This document shows, piece after piece, positions 1 to 9,245 of a stretch of 25,272 bases of DNA. The notes beneath the pieces are model-generated. The model searched no databases. It had not been told where the DNA came from and saw only the letters and a program-made list of their open reading frames with translations. Position 1 is the first letter of the stretch, and each line of letters begins with the position of its first letter. Source of the DNA: Hypsibius dujardini (lineage: Eukaryota > Tardigrada > Eutardigrada > Parachela > Hypsibiidae); NCBI GenBank assembly GCA_001579985.1, contig LRSR01008716.1, forward strand, positions 1 to 25,272, in the 5' to 3' direction. The position numbers and the translations under genes were made by a program.

Positions 1-719
1 CATCCGTGTCTTCGGCATCATCGTCATCCGTGTCCTCGGCGTCATCATCATCGGTGTCCTCGGCGTCATCATCATCCGTGTCCTCGGTGTCATCATCATC
101 GGTGTCCTCGGCATCATCATCATCGGTGTCCTCTGCATCATCATCATCGGTGTCTTCGGCATCATCATCATCGGTGTCCTCGGCATCATCGTCATCCGTG
201 TCCTCGGCGTCATCATCATCCGTCTCTTCGGTGTCATCGTCATCCGTGTCCTCTGCATCATCATCATCGGTGTCTTCGGCATCATCATCATCGGTGTCCT
301 CTGCATCATCATCATCCGTGTCCTCTGTATCATCATCATCGGTGTCTTCGGCATCATCGTCATCCGTGTCCTCTGCATCATCATCATCGGTGTCCTCTGC
401 ATCATCATCATCGGTGTCCTCGGCATCATCGTCATCCGTGTCCTCTGTATCATCATCATCGGTGTCTTCGGCATCATCATCATCGGTGTCCTCTGCATCA
501 TCGTCATCCGTGTCCTCGGCATCATCGTCATCCGTGTCCTCGGCGTCATCATCATCCGTGTCCTCGGTGTCATCATCATCGGTGTCCTCGGCATCATCGT
601 CATCCGTGTCCTCGGCGTCATCATCATCGGTGTCCTCGGCGTCATCATCATCCGTGTCCTCGGCGTCATCATCATCCGTGTCCTCGGCATCATCATCATC
701 GGTGTCCTCGGCATCATCG
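1..719. repeat. 24-bp minisatellite, about 30 units
   Basis: Tandem 24-bp units of the form gtgtcctcggcatcatcatc + atcg run from the left edge to about 719. They vary mainly at third codon positions (cgg/ccg, tcg/tct, gca/gcg, tca/tcg). The unit length is a multiple of three, so the frame is kept through copy changes. A GCN to GTN change (Ala to Val) recurs every four to six units (pattern of Ala and Val units: AAAV AAAAAV AAAV AAAAV AAAAV AAAAAA), which suggests higher-order repeats of about five units. The stretches around 61-110 and 541-590 are almost identical, 20 units apart. Confidence 0.95.
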
Positions 720-1661
720 CTTTCGTCGTCTTCTGGATCATCTTCTTCTTCATCTTCTTCCCTAGGGTCATCAGTACTTTCCTCTTACTCCTCATCATCT
801 ATTTCTTCCTCATCGATGTTTTCGTCATCGTCTTCGTCTTCGTCTTCTTCTTCTGCTTCAGTAGCATCATCCACGTCTTCCTCTTCGGAATCATCATCCT
901 CGTCTTCGGATTCATCCTCCTCAAAATCGTCGTCTTCTTCGTCATCATCCATGTCGAAGACGTCATCATCTTCTTCTTCGTCCGCTTCCTCATCGGGTTC
1001 GTCTTCTTCGAAATCATCCTCTTCTTCTTCGACATCATCTTCCAAATCTTCTACGTCTTCATCGTCCTCGGATTCATCGTCATCTTCATCAGATTACTCA
1101 TCTTCGACATCATCCTCCAAGTCCTCTTCATCTACATCATCTTCGGATTCTTCCTCTTCAAGATCTTCATCCACTTCATCAAGCTCCTCTTCGAAATCAT
1201 CCTCATCGTCGTCTACATCGGATTCTTCCTCGTCATCATCATCTTCTAAATCATCCTCGTCGTCATCAACCTCTTCATCGAAATCATCTTCGTCAGATTA
1301 CTCCTCGTCCACGTCGTCCTCTAAGTCGTCTTCATCGACATCGTCTTCAGATTCTTCCTCGTCGTCATCATCTTCAAAATCAGACTCATCTTCATCATCG
1401 TCTTCATCCAAAGGTTCTTCTTCATCTTCGTCCTCCGACTCCTCGTCTTCAAGGTCTTCATCTACTTCGTCAACATCCTCTTCTAAGTCCTCTACTTCAT
1501 CGTCCTCGTCTGAATCTTCATCGTCTAAGTCCTCGTCATCCTCTTCTTCGTCCGAATCCTCGTCATCCGCGTCTTCGTCGTCATCATCATCAGCTGCATC
1601 GTCATCTTCGTCGTCATCCATGTCCTCTTCATCATCGTCATCGGTGACGTTCGGGGGTTAG
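1..1661 (+). CDS. Serine-rich repeat protein, 3' exon (partial, open to left edge)
   Basis: The + frame (codons starting at 3, 6, 9...) is open from the left edge to a TAG at 1659-1661, about 552 codons, and is nearly all serine. Residues up to about 235 are an octapeptide repeat VSSASSSS (Ala sometimes Val). The rest is runs of Ser broken singly by Lys, Asp, Glu, Thr, Arg, Ala or Tyr, ending in VTFGG. Serine is mostly TCN with all four third bases, plus at least one AGC codon. The complementary - strand reads as a D/E-rich frame but carries TAA stops near 785, 1093 and 1298, so I prefer the serine frame. The 5' part, including any signal peptide, lies outside the window; the related gene at 21312 suggests it is secreted. 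Family and function are unknown; silk-, adhesive- or mucin-like roles are guesses. It could also be untranslated satellite DNA. Confidence 0.6.
   Translation, partial: SVSSASSSSVSSASSSSVSSASSSSVSSVSSSSVSSASSSSVSSASSSSVSSASSSSVSSASSSSVSSASSSSVSSVSSSSVSSASSSSVSSASSSSVSSASSSSVSSVSSSSVSSASSSSVSSASSSSVSSASSSSVSSASSSSVSSVSSSSVSSASSSSVSSASSSSVSSASSSSVSSASSSSVSSVSSSSVSSASSSSVSSASSSSVSSASSSSVSSASSSSVSSASSSSVSSASSLSSSSGSSSSSSSSLGSSVLSSYSSSSISSSSMFSSSSSSSSSSSASVASSTSSSSESSSSSSDSSSSKSSSSSSSSMSKTSSSSSSSASSSGSSSSKSSSSSSTSSSKSSTSSSSSDSSSSSSDYSSSTSSSKSSSSTSSSDSSSSRSSSTSSSSSSKSSSSSSTSDSSSSSSSSKSSSSSSTSSSKSSSSDYSSSTSSSKSSSSTSSSDSSSSSSSSKSDSSSSSSSSKGSSSSSSSDSSSSRSSSTSSTSSSKSSTSSSSSESSSSKSSSSSSSSESSSSASSSSSSSAASSSSSSSMSSSSSSSVTFGG
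720..1655. repeat. Irregular TCN trinucleotide tract with internal duplications
   Basis: After 719 the 24-bp order is lost, but the tract remains a run of TCN triplets with occasional AAA/AAG, GAT, ACN and GAA triplets. A 24-codon block beginning TCA GAT TAC occurs twice, near 1089 and near 1294, encoding the same 24 residues (SDYSSSTSSSK then SSSSTSSSDSSSS) with different third bases. It is part of the serine-rich coding exon. Confidence 0.85.
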
Positions 1662-2287
1662 TCATGAGACACGCTCTTCCGGGTGTTTGGCTTTAGTACT
1701 AACAGGGTTTAAAATGCTTTAACTAGTTTTCTGGTATGTTAAATTTTTAAATGGCTTAAAAATCAAGTTGACTTCGTAAAGCAGTGGAATTTAGAGACTG
1801 GGATGTGTATTGTACTGGATAACACAGCGATATATCATCTACACGCGACCACTTGCTTGTTTCTTTTCGTGTGTATGTGCATGTGCGCTTTTTGCACAAC
1901 TCACGCAAAAAATTGCATAACAAGGCTGTACTGGTTTACTTTGTCAGCATTTGATCGCCCAGAATCAACCTGTTTCGGAAACTACGGTCCTTTAGGTCTG
2001 TAAATAATACGATACGAGACGAAACCAGAGTTTCGAACTGCCTCATGAAACGCGAACCGAGGTTTCGGTACGGTATATAGCACTCATACCAAACCGTAAC
2101 GCATGAGTTTTGAGCAAAACTCTGTCTCCAGTTACAACTATCCTGCCGTAACGAATCAGCTGATTAGTGTCCCCAGAACAGTCCACCAATCAACCGGAAC
2201 AACGTAGGGAAAATCTAGTATATTTTTTTCCTTTAGTACGAGGCTACTGAAATGTCAGAGGGCTAACTTCTTTTATGAAATAATAGG
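1662..2287. other. Non-coding stretch between serine-rich gene and retrotransposon
   Basis: I see no convincing gene here. The first part should be the 3' UTR of the serine-rich gene, but I find no canonical AATAAA. Around 2030-2125 there are several short hairpins, for example gagttttg/caaaactc at 2105-2122 and repeated gtttcg motifs with inverted partners. The left end of the retrotransposon may extend into this stretch. Confidence 0.5.
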
Positions 2288-2305
2288 AATTAAGACCCTT
2301 AATTA

Positions 2306-2320
2306 ATGTTAATGATGCGC
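2306..2320 (+). repeat. Left inverted terminal repeat candidate
   Basis: ATGTTAATGATGCGC here pairs with the reverse complement of 6364-6378 (ATGTTAATGCTGCGC) at 14 of 15 positions. The similarity fades quickly on both sides. Confidence 0.5.
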
Positions 2321-2508
2321 AGCGGCTCATTCCCCTTTCCCCAGTCAAGTCTCTTTAGCCACACCCTGTCCGATTTGTGTCCGCCGCATCTTCGATCCCG
2401 CGCGAGACCGTCTCGTCTTCTCTCTCATTATTGTTCATTCCGATCTTGCGAGATTTTCTTGATTTTCTTGTCGATTTTCTCCCCATTATCATCCTATTTC
2501 CTGCAACC

Positions 2509-3753
2509 ATGCCGCGGCGATCGAAGCGACTGCTGAAGCCTCCCTCGTCCCCCCTTCCTACACCGTCCATCCTTAGTGCCGGCGCCATATCGGTGGCGGT
2601 GCGAGACTCATCCACCATGGCATCCTCACTTTGCGACTCCTCTCCCGTTTCCGGCACAGGCAACTCTCTCCCAGCGAGCCCTCAAATTGGTTCTTCCTCT
2701 CGTCTCCACAGTCGGTCCCGTCCACGACACCACCATCCAAAACGTTCTCGATCTAATGAACTGCTCGACCTGCTCCAACTAAAAGCCCAGCTCAACAGGC
2801 ACATTAGGGCCCATGTAGACAGTGAATCTGATCAATCCGAGTCTCCTACTCGAGCGGTCTCGCGTGCTTCACCCACTCCCACCAAACGACGCAAACACTC
2901 TCCATCCATCCTTGAGGTTTATGAAGGAACCAAATCTCGGAATATCCAGCTGCCTCGTCATGTGCGTGATCGCAGTGTGATACCTCGCAGTGACCACTCA
3001 CCTCGACGGTCTGACTATGACATTGATCTTCCGGCTGTTTCCAGTGAAATGGTCTCGAAATTAATGGACCTCAGGGTGTATTTCGATATCACAGAACTGT
3101 TACCTTCAAATCGAGAGATTGATCCATCCATCATCCGCCGTCGACCCGAGCAACAGGACACTAAACGTGAGTTCATCACCTCCTTTCTGGCCTGGTCACG
3201 CGCCTTCTACGTCTTTGCGTCCTATCGTGGCCACTACTTTCCCGACCTGCGCCAGCATCTGTGGGACTATTTTGATCTCATCGCGCAAATGTCTGAACGC
3301 ACCGAACTTGCCGTTTGGGTTACGTATGACACGAAGTTTCGACTGTTTGCCAGTCGCCACACTCACGATCATTCCATCTGGTCCGTCCGTCATCCTAAGT
3401 CGTACGAGGAGGCTCAACCGCGGCTTCCCATCACCGCACGTCTTGGTTATCCATTTCCCCCAACTCTCCCCGCCCGTTTCCCACTCGGGACCTGCTACAC
3501 ATGCGGGGATCCATCCCATCTCTCTCCTCGCTGCCCGTTTAACAACCGACCGCCGTTTCGCGGGAACACCTCGACAGACGAGGTCTGTCGAAACTTCAAC
3601 GACGGCATCTGTCGTTTGTCTGCCGCGCAATGTCCACGAAAGCACGTCTACGACGACCGCAACCGCGCAGGATCTTCCGGCTTTTATCAGCCCCGTTACC
3701 CTCCCTTCAACGGCGGTAATTCCAACGGGAATAAAAACACCCCTGCAAGCTGA
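2509..3753 (+). CDS. DIRS-type Gag-like protein with CCHC and CCCH zinc fingers
   Basis: An intact 414-aa frame from the first ATG (2509, context gcaaccATG). The frame is open further upstream, to at least 2377, but without an ATG. The N-terminal third is basic and Ser/Pro/Arg-rich, with clusters such as RSRPRHHHPKRSRS, consistent with RNA binding. Near the C-terminus are a classical CCHC knuckle (CYTCGDPSHLSPRC, residues about 329-342, C-X2-C-X4-H-X4-C) and a CCCH finger (C-X7-C-X6-C-X3-H, residues about 360-379) of the VCRNFNDGIC type seen in DIRS Gag proteins. The function expected from the family is binding and packaging the element's RNA. The frame overlaps the start of pol, which lies in the next frame (+1). 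Confidence 0.8.
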   Translation: MPRRSKRLLKPPSSPLPTPSILSAGAISVAVRDSSTMASSLCDSSPVSGTGNSLPASPQIGSSSRLHSRSRPRHHHPKRSRSNELLDLLQLKAQLNRHIRAHVDSESDQSESPTRAVSRASPTPTKRRKHSPSILEVYEGTKSRNIQLPRHVRDRSVIPRSDHSPRRSDYDIDLPAVSSEMVSKLMDLRVYFDITELLPSNREIDPSIIRRRPEQQDTKREFITSFLAWSRAFYVFASYRGHYFPDLRQHLWDYFDLIAQMSERTELAVWVTYDTKFRLFASRHTHDHSIWSVRHPKSYEEAQPRLPITARLGYPFPPTLPARFPLGTCYTCGDPSHLSPRCPFNNRPPFRGNTSTDEVCRNFNDGICRLSAAQCPRKHVYDDRNRAGSSGFYQPRYPPFNGGNSNGNKNTPAS

Positions 3754-5336
3754 CACATTTTCGTTTTATCTCGCCCACCACCCAGACCGTCCTTTCGTAA
3801 GTTTCGTGATCAATACTATCAAGTATGGTGCCGATTTCGGGTACCGCGGTCCTGTACGGTCTCTCTTTACAAAAGACGCGGTCTCTGCTCGCACGTTTTC
3901 CTCCGTCCTTTCTGACTCCATTGCCAAGGAAGTTATACTTGAACACCCCGTCGGTCCTTTCCCCTCACAACCTTTTCCAAACATGATCGTTTCCTCTCTG
4001 GGTGTAAGGGGGAAAAAATCAGGCGGGCACCGAATTATCATGGACCTATCCAGGCCGTTCGGTCAGAGCGTCAATGATGATCAAAGACACTTATAGTATG
4101 GAATACTGTAAAGTGGACCATGCAATCCGTTATCTCGTACGATACGGTACTGGTGCTCTAATGGGGAAAATGGATGTCAAACATGCCTTCCGCCTCATTC
4201 CCGTTCGCCCTGTTGATTGGCCAATACTTGGGTACAAATTTAAAGGCTCCTATTACTTTGACGTAGTTCTCCCTTTTGGTCTGCGATCTTCTCCTTTTAT
4301 TTTCTGTTGTATCTCTAACGCTCTCCTGTGGATCATTAAGGATATCACCTCTCACGACGGGATATTGTGCTACGTTGACGATTATTTTTTTATTAGCCAC
4401 CCCTCCTCCACTCATTGTGCTTATCTTCTCTCTTAAATGACCAGCCTTTGTTCTCAACTCGGTGTCCCTCTCGCTCTCGATAAGACTGAACCGCCAGGCA
4501 CGTCTCGCTCTTTTTTTGGTATTCTATTGAACTCCGTCAATCAAACCATTTCTCTCCCCCCTGGAAAGCTTAATGAAATCTTGGCTCTTCTTTCTTACTG
4601 GACCGGCAAATGTAGTTGTACTGTAACTGAGCTCCAGTCGCTCATCGGCTCACTGCAATTTGCGGCAAAATGCGTGCCGGCAGGCCGGCTGTTTATTCGC
4701 CGGATGCTGATCTTGTTACATTCACACCAGACTTCCCACCGCGTCCTTATCAAACTAACGTCTGATTTCTATCTGGATGTAGCTTGGTAGGCGGAATATC
4801 TTCCACGCTGGAACGGATCATCTTCTTTTATTCAGCCTGACTGGACACACACGTCCGCTATTAATCTCTTTACCGACGCGTCCTGGACCATCGGATGTGG
4901 CGCCTTTTTCGATGGTAATTGGTTTTGCATGCGCTGGCCGGTCTGGATACTTAATTCTCATTTCAGCATTGCATTCCTGGAGTTATTGCCTATCTGCCTC
5001 GCCTGCGTCGTTTGGGGTGATAAATTCAGAAATCTACGCCTGTCGTTCCACTGTGACAACTTGGGCGTCTGCAAAGCCTGGTCTAATCTAGGGTCATCTA
5101 GTAAGGCGATACTCCATCTCATGCGGCTCATAGCCACCCAGGCCGCCACTTCAAATTTCACCGTCAAAATTGTGCACATTCGCGGCATCAATAATCGCAT
5201 TGCCGACGCCCTTTCTCGTTTCGACATGCATTCTTTTCGTCGCCTTGCTCCTTCTACTGATAATTCTCCCACTCCCTTGCCCGATTCTTTCCTTTCTAAC
5301 CTCTGTACTGCATCTATCGCACAACAATGGAACTGA
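3700..5336 (+). pseudogene. DIRS-type reverse transcriptase/RNase H (pol), disrupted
   Basis: The start is approximate: homology begins in the frame overlapping the end of gag (HPDRPFVSFVINTIKYG). RT motifs follow: HRIIMDLSRPFGQSVND near 4060, KMDVKHAF, LPFGLRSSPFIF, and the catalytic YVDD near 4372. The RNase H domain follows with LFTDASW, FLELLP, CDNLGVCKAW and IADALSR (about 4867-5220), matching a Ty3-type RNase H. Three breaks are visible. The frame shifts by one at about 4076-4080, just after SVND. An in-frame TAA lies at 4434-4436 and an in-frame TAG at 4788-4790, where related proteins usually have a tryptophan. The frame ends at TGA 5334-5336, overlapping the recombinase start. As it stands it cannot make a full RT. 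Confidence 0.85.
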
Positions 5337-6271
5337 AGCGAGTCGTCGCCAAACTTTTACACAATCACATATCTCCCACCAGCCGGAAAACCTACTCTGC
5401 TGGACTTCGAAAACTACAACAGTTCTGCTTGCTCTACAACATACATTCAATCCCTCTTACCCAAGATCACATACTCTCATTCATCGCCTATCTCTATGCT
5501 CTAGGTATCTCATTTTCAACTGTAAGAGTATACTTAGCTGCCATTATTAATTTTCTTATTGAATCTGACCTACCCCCTTTAGCGAGCGCTATTACCATCA
5601 AACGGGCTCTCAAAGGTTATCACCGTCTCAGGGTGACAACACCTGATTCTCGTCTACCTATATCTATTCCAATACTGCGCATTATAAAAAACCGAATTGC
5701 CGATTCGGACCTTGCCCTATATACTCAGCATCTCTACTGGTGTGCCTGCACGCTTGCCTTTTTTGGGTTTCTCCGCGTAGGAGAGTTCTGCACGTCGTCC
5801 GAGACAACGTTTGGAAATGATGACCACGCCCTTCTCTATTCCAATGTCTCCATTCTTGCTGACGGTTCCATCTCCTGCTTCCTTCCACACTCCAAAACCG
5901 ACATCAGGAGGAACGGACAGATTGTCACACTGACCGCGACCAATCGCTCCGTCTGCCCGGTCTCCGCTGCGTCAAAATTTCTCAAACTGAGAGCCGCTCT
6001 CCCCACTGGACGTACACCACTCTTCACGTTTCCCGACGGCTCCTTTCTCTCCCGCCGCTTTTTCTCAAACGCCCTCAAGGTTTTCCTTCGACACGTTCCC
6101 CATCGAGACCGGTACAGTTCTCACAGTTTCCGCATTGGCGCGGCCACCTCCGCAGCCGAGAATTCCATTGCCGAAAACGTCATTCAGAAGGCCGGGCGCT
6201 GGAAAAGCTCGGCGTACCGGGGATATATCAGGATCCAATCTCCTGCACGGCGTCTGAAGTTTTACCCTTAG
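5327..6271 (+). CDS. Tyrosine recombinase of DIRS/Ngaro-like element
   Basis: An intact 314-aa frame. ATG at 5327 overlaps the pol stop by 10 bases (ATGGAACTGA), the compact arrangement expected within one element. Residues 1-100 form the helical core-binding half (SPTSRKTYSAGLRKLQQF). The catalytic half has the first arginine in GFLRVGEF (R150), the lysine in HSKTD (K190), HSFR (H266 and R269), the tryptophan in GRWKS (W292) that replaces the second histidine, and the nucleophile in AYRGYIR (Y300, or less likely Y297). All catalytic positions are present. The family inserts the circular element cDNA by site-specific recombination instead of using a DDE integrase. Similar domains occur in Crypton transposons, but the gag/RT context places this one in a retrotransposon. 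Confidence 0.85.
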   Translation: MELKRVVAKLLHNHISPTSRKTYSAGLRKLQQFCLLYNIHSIPLTQDHILSFIAYLYALGISFSTVRVYLAAIINFLIESDLPPLASAITIKRALKGYHRLRVTTPDSRLPISIPILRIIKNRIADSDLALYTQHLYWCACTLAFFGFLRVGEFCTSSETTFGNDDHALLYSNVSILADGSISCFLPHSKTDIRRNGQIVTLTATNRSVCPVSAASKFLKLRAALPTGRTPLFTFPDGSFLSRRFFSNALKVFLRHVPHRDRYSSHSFRIGAATSAAENSIAENVIQKAGRWKSSAYRGYIRIQSPARRLKFYP

Positions 6272-6295
6272 TCATTTTTTGGGGATCTTTTGGGG

Positions 6296-6341
6296 GTTCT
6301 CGGACTGCGGGTCCGGAACTTCCCTTACGGCAACTCTGCCG
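6296..6341 (+). other. Two adjacent hairpins after the recombinase gene
   Basis: GTTCTCGGAC pairs with GTCCGGAAC around TGCGG (6296-6319), one base bulged or mismatched. It is followed by a perfect 5-bp stem CGGCA/TGCCG with a 4-base loop (6328-6341). They lie 25-70 bases after the recombinase stop, where these elements carry their terminal or internal complementary sequences. Their role is not known. Confidence 0.4.
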
Positions 6342-6363
6342 GTTCTCGTTCTTTATGTAGTCA

Positions 6364-6378
6364 GCGCAGCATTAACAT
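6364..6378 (-). repeat. Right inverted terminal repeat candidate
   Basis: GCGCAGCATTAACAT is the reverse complement of the left repeat at 2306-2320 with one mismatch. It lies about 93 bases after the recombinase stop codon and may mark the right end, or an internal complementary region near it. Confidence 0.5.
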
Positions 6379-6887
6379 GATCAATTCATTCATCGCATCT
6401 ACTTGCGTCTCCAATCCATTGTGGAGTTGATCCTGTTTTCCGGCAGGAATTCGCCGCTTTCGGGTAATGTATGTTTTGCACACGATCAAAAACAAAGGAA
6501 TCAGTTCCTCGAAAAACATCTCTCCGCGAATAATTGATTTCGACGCCTTTTTTATTTGTTTTCTTAAAGCAAGCGTAAAAATTGTTACAACTGCATTAGT
6601 CTACGCGAACAAATTTAATCTAAAAAGTTTGGAGAAAGCAATCGACTGTCAGTGTTGATGCGACCACCAGTGAGATACCCCAAAAACCACCTCCCATAGG
6701 TTGTTACAGAGATACATCCGGAAACAAAGGAGAAGTGACGTAAAGCAAAACAAATTTAGTTTTAACCATAAAAATTTGAGACACGGGTAAGATTCGGGTT
6801 ATTGTTATGGCAAAACCACGGTACGGTACGATACAAACTTGAGACAGAAAAGGTTTGGATGAGGGACAGCTGTAAAAATGTGGCTTT

Positions 6888-7035
6888 CACACGGACAGAC
6901 CGAACAGACAAGCAGACATCCCACCGGATAGTCGGGAAGTCGTATGGACTTACAAACAAAACAGACAGGCCGACAGAAACGTTCAGACAGGCAAACAGAC
7001 ACACAGACAAATACACAACTGCACAGACAAATAGA
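6888..7035 (+). repeat. Degenerate (ACAG)n tract
   Basis: The motif ACAGAC/ACAGAA recurs many times with irregular spacing (ggacagaccgaacagacaag and similar). The complementary strand gives Cys/Leu/Val/Ser-rich frames that are artefacts of this repeat. A second tract of the same kind lies at 22826-22875. Confidence 0.7.
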
Positions 7036-8150
7036 CCATGTGAGAAACGGTCATTTGGGCTGACGAATGGTCAGCCTGGAATGTGAAAAGTCAGTCCTCT
7101 GACCGGTGGTGCGTCTGGGGTATCTCATCCACTGTCAAAGTTCAGAGACGACCGTTCAACATCCAACTGAGCGGCGACAATTTAGAAAGCCGTTCACCAT
7201 CCGGCCGATGATCCTTCATCCGAATGGTTTGCTGTCTATCCCTGTACGTGATCGTTGCGTTACACGACCAACATAACTCGGACAGACAGGCCGGTTCACA
7301 TTGGGTTTTAGACGGAGTGACCTGTGTAAATGTCAGAAAATCTGTCAGGGTTGGTCCGCTCACGAAAAGCGTACTCTGCTCAGTTCGAATACGAGTCTCG
7401 CCAGTAGCCTGTCGATATCTTCTGAGAAGGTACATACAAATATTCTGAAGGGTAATCGTCACTTCGTATGCTTGTATTGAGGTCCCGAAATTTAAGGTTC
7501 TGGTGTGATAGTAGATAATCCAATCCGAGACAAGATGATGATTGCAAATGTTAGACGATCAGAGTGGAGAACGGGTAGTAGTCAGCATAGAGTGCAGTTA
7601 GTTAAGGCAATACTAGTACCATGATTGACATATAGCGAAAAGGAACTCACATCGAGCGCCTGATTGAGCATTCATCGTAAACATCATCGATCACCATCTT
7701 TTGTGACCATTGCCCACTCAAACTATGGCTGACCAACTTAACTGACCGACCATCGTACTAATTGACCGTTCACCAGTCGGATTAGCCAATTTTCATTCTG
7801 ATTAACTATGTTCCCTCCATCTCAATTCCGATGCGCAATCCGATTTACTTTCCACCTTCCGGAAAGACTGTTCAGCGGTCGGACAGACCTAATCCGGCAT
7901 CACATTCCAAAAACAAGATGAACCGTCGATCTTCTGAAGTAGCAGTTGATGAGCCAAACAGCGCTTTATCCAGGCTGCCGTCTATATACCGAGTTTTCCG
8001 TTCAACGGCAGAACCGACTGCTCATCGACAACCCAGTTTTTGGCAACCGTAAGCTTAATGCTCCTTAGACTTTACATGAAGGAGCGACTTTGGGCAGCAC
8101 GTATATCCAGATAAAGTAGGAAGACACATATAATAGCAAATAATTCTTTG

Positions 8151-8246
8151 AATCCTGTAACTCCCATAACTTCCCTTACCCTCTAAATCCTATAACTCCC
8201 ATGACTCGTATAACTTCTGTAACTCCTATAACCCTAATCTTGCTTT
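8151..8246 (+). repeat. Degenerate tandem repeat of tataactcc
   Basis: Variants of the nonamer to dodecamer tgtaactcc / cataacttcc / tataactcccatgactcg follow one another over about 95 bases. Strand asymmetry is strong, with few G on +. Old, decayed satellite is the simplest reading. Confidence 0.6.
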
Positions 8247-9245
8247 CCTAATCTAGCAATGTTTTGCTAAACCCGGTAATACCCGTATACCCAAAACCAG
8301 CTAGCTACCAGAGAGTTAAGAGCTTTAAGTTTTTCGTTACACATGTGCGGTGGCGCGTGGAACACATTCGTTTTATTTATCTGAAAATACTATGAATACT
8401 ATGAGACTCCTGGCTCTAAAATTTGGGCGTTGCCCATGAAATACATTTTTTAAACTATGCATTTCAAAACCGAAGGCGGTTCAAATATATACTGTACCTC
8501 TCCAATAAATTGTATTAAACATACCGGGTTTCCTGTTAAAGAAGACAATTACAATGTTCAAAGCACTTACCGTACTGTTGAGCAATTGAAGTGCGCGCCA
8601 ATTTTTCTGTTTACTGATGCCTTACCCTTGCACTGAACGCGTTTCGATGGTTCGTGCTACAACTCGTAGTCAATGTCGAGGTCATTGTTCTGCCACTGCC
8701 ACCGCCAGTCAAGACGAGGGCGATGTTTCCCTATCACAATTAAGTATTGGAATGTATTCACATCAAGTATGCTGTATTATGGCCAGTCACAATGCAAGCC
8801 AGGCGGTGGAATGACGTCGAGCTGAGTGAACATCAGATTCCATGGATAATCTGTGTGTCTCAAATGTAGTGTAGCCGGCACAGGTTGATGTCCGTCTCAC
8901 ACACTCACAAATACTTCATCCGGCGCTGTTTTTTATTACGCAGTTACCTCGAATGTGGCGCCGTTCTAATGCGCCAGACCATTTTTATTGAAATAATGGG
9001 AATAGCGCCATTACTTCTCATTCTCTTCCTGATCATTATGCGTCGTGTGTTTGTGGAATCTTCAGTCTGGATCAATCTCGGTGATGGTACAGTATAACGT
9101 GTAGCTCCTTCGCTGGTGTTTATAGGGTGGGGGTGTTTAAACTCGACGCTTCTCTTGCATTTATAGCAATGCATCGGAAGCAAATTGCGGAATACATGGA
9201 ACCCAAGGAAAATTGGTGCCTAAGGAGATGCCATGATACGTGCCA

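Larger units (their letters stand above)
2288..6378 (+). mobile_element. DIRS-superfamily (Ngaro-like) tyrosine-recombinase retrotransposon, degraded pol
   Basis: The order is gag (zinc knuckle plus CCCH finger), reverse transcriptase, RNase H, tyrosine recombinase, all on +. There is no DDE integrase, no protease that I can see, no LTR, and no methyltransferase between RNase H and recombinase. This content is that of DIRS/Ngaro-type elements. A 15-bp inverted repeat matching at 14 positions (2306-2320 and 6364-6378) brackets the coding region, as the inverted terminal repeats of DIRS-like elements would; Ngaro elements instead have split direct repeats, which I did not find. A perfect 7-bp hairpin (2288-2304) sits just outside the left repeat. 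True ends are uncertain. gag and recombinase frames are intact; pol is broken, so this copy is probably not autonomous. Confidence 0.85.
6379..9245. other. Gene-poor stretch with degenerate simple repeats
   Basis: No frame here resembles a known protein, and the short open frames are unremarkable. It contains degenerate ACAG-type repeats (6888-7035), motifs of the type taactgaccgacc near 7725-7800, and a degenerate pyrimidine-rich tandem repeat (8151-8246). I see no gene, RNA gene or complete mobile element. Confidence 0.5.

Noticed and set aside
1-719. CRISPR-like array
   Set aside because: The repeats are contiguous with no unique spacers, in a eukaryotic coding context.
785-1621. Acidic open frames on - (785-1045 and 1298-1621)
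   Set aside because: Fragments of the interrupted D/E frame complementary to the continuous serine frame.
3119-3700. Separate gene in the frame overlapping gag
   Set aside because: Only its end (after about 3700) shows reverse transcriptase homology; the earlier part is a shadow of gag.
4434-4790. Programmed stop readthrough in pol
   Set aside because: There are two stops plus a separate frame break, and one stop replaces a usually conserved tryptophan. Ordinary decay is simpler.
6762-7086. Cys/Leu/Val-rich open frames on both strands
   Set aside because: They are translations of the degenerate (ACAG)n repeat.
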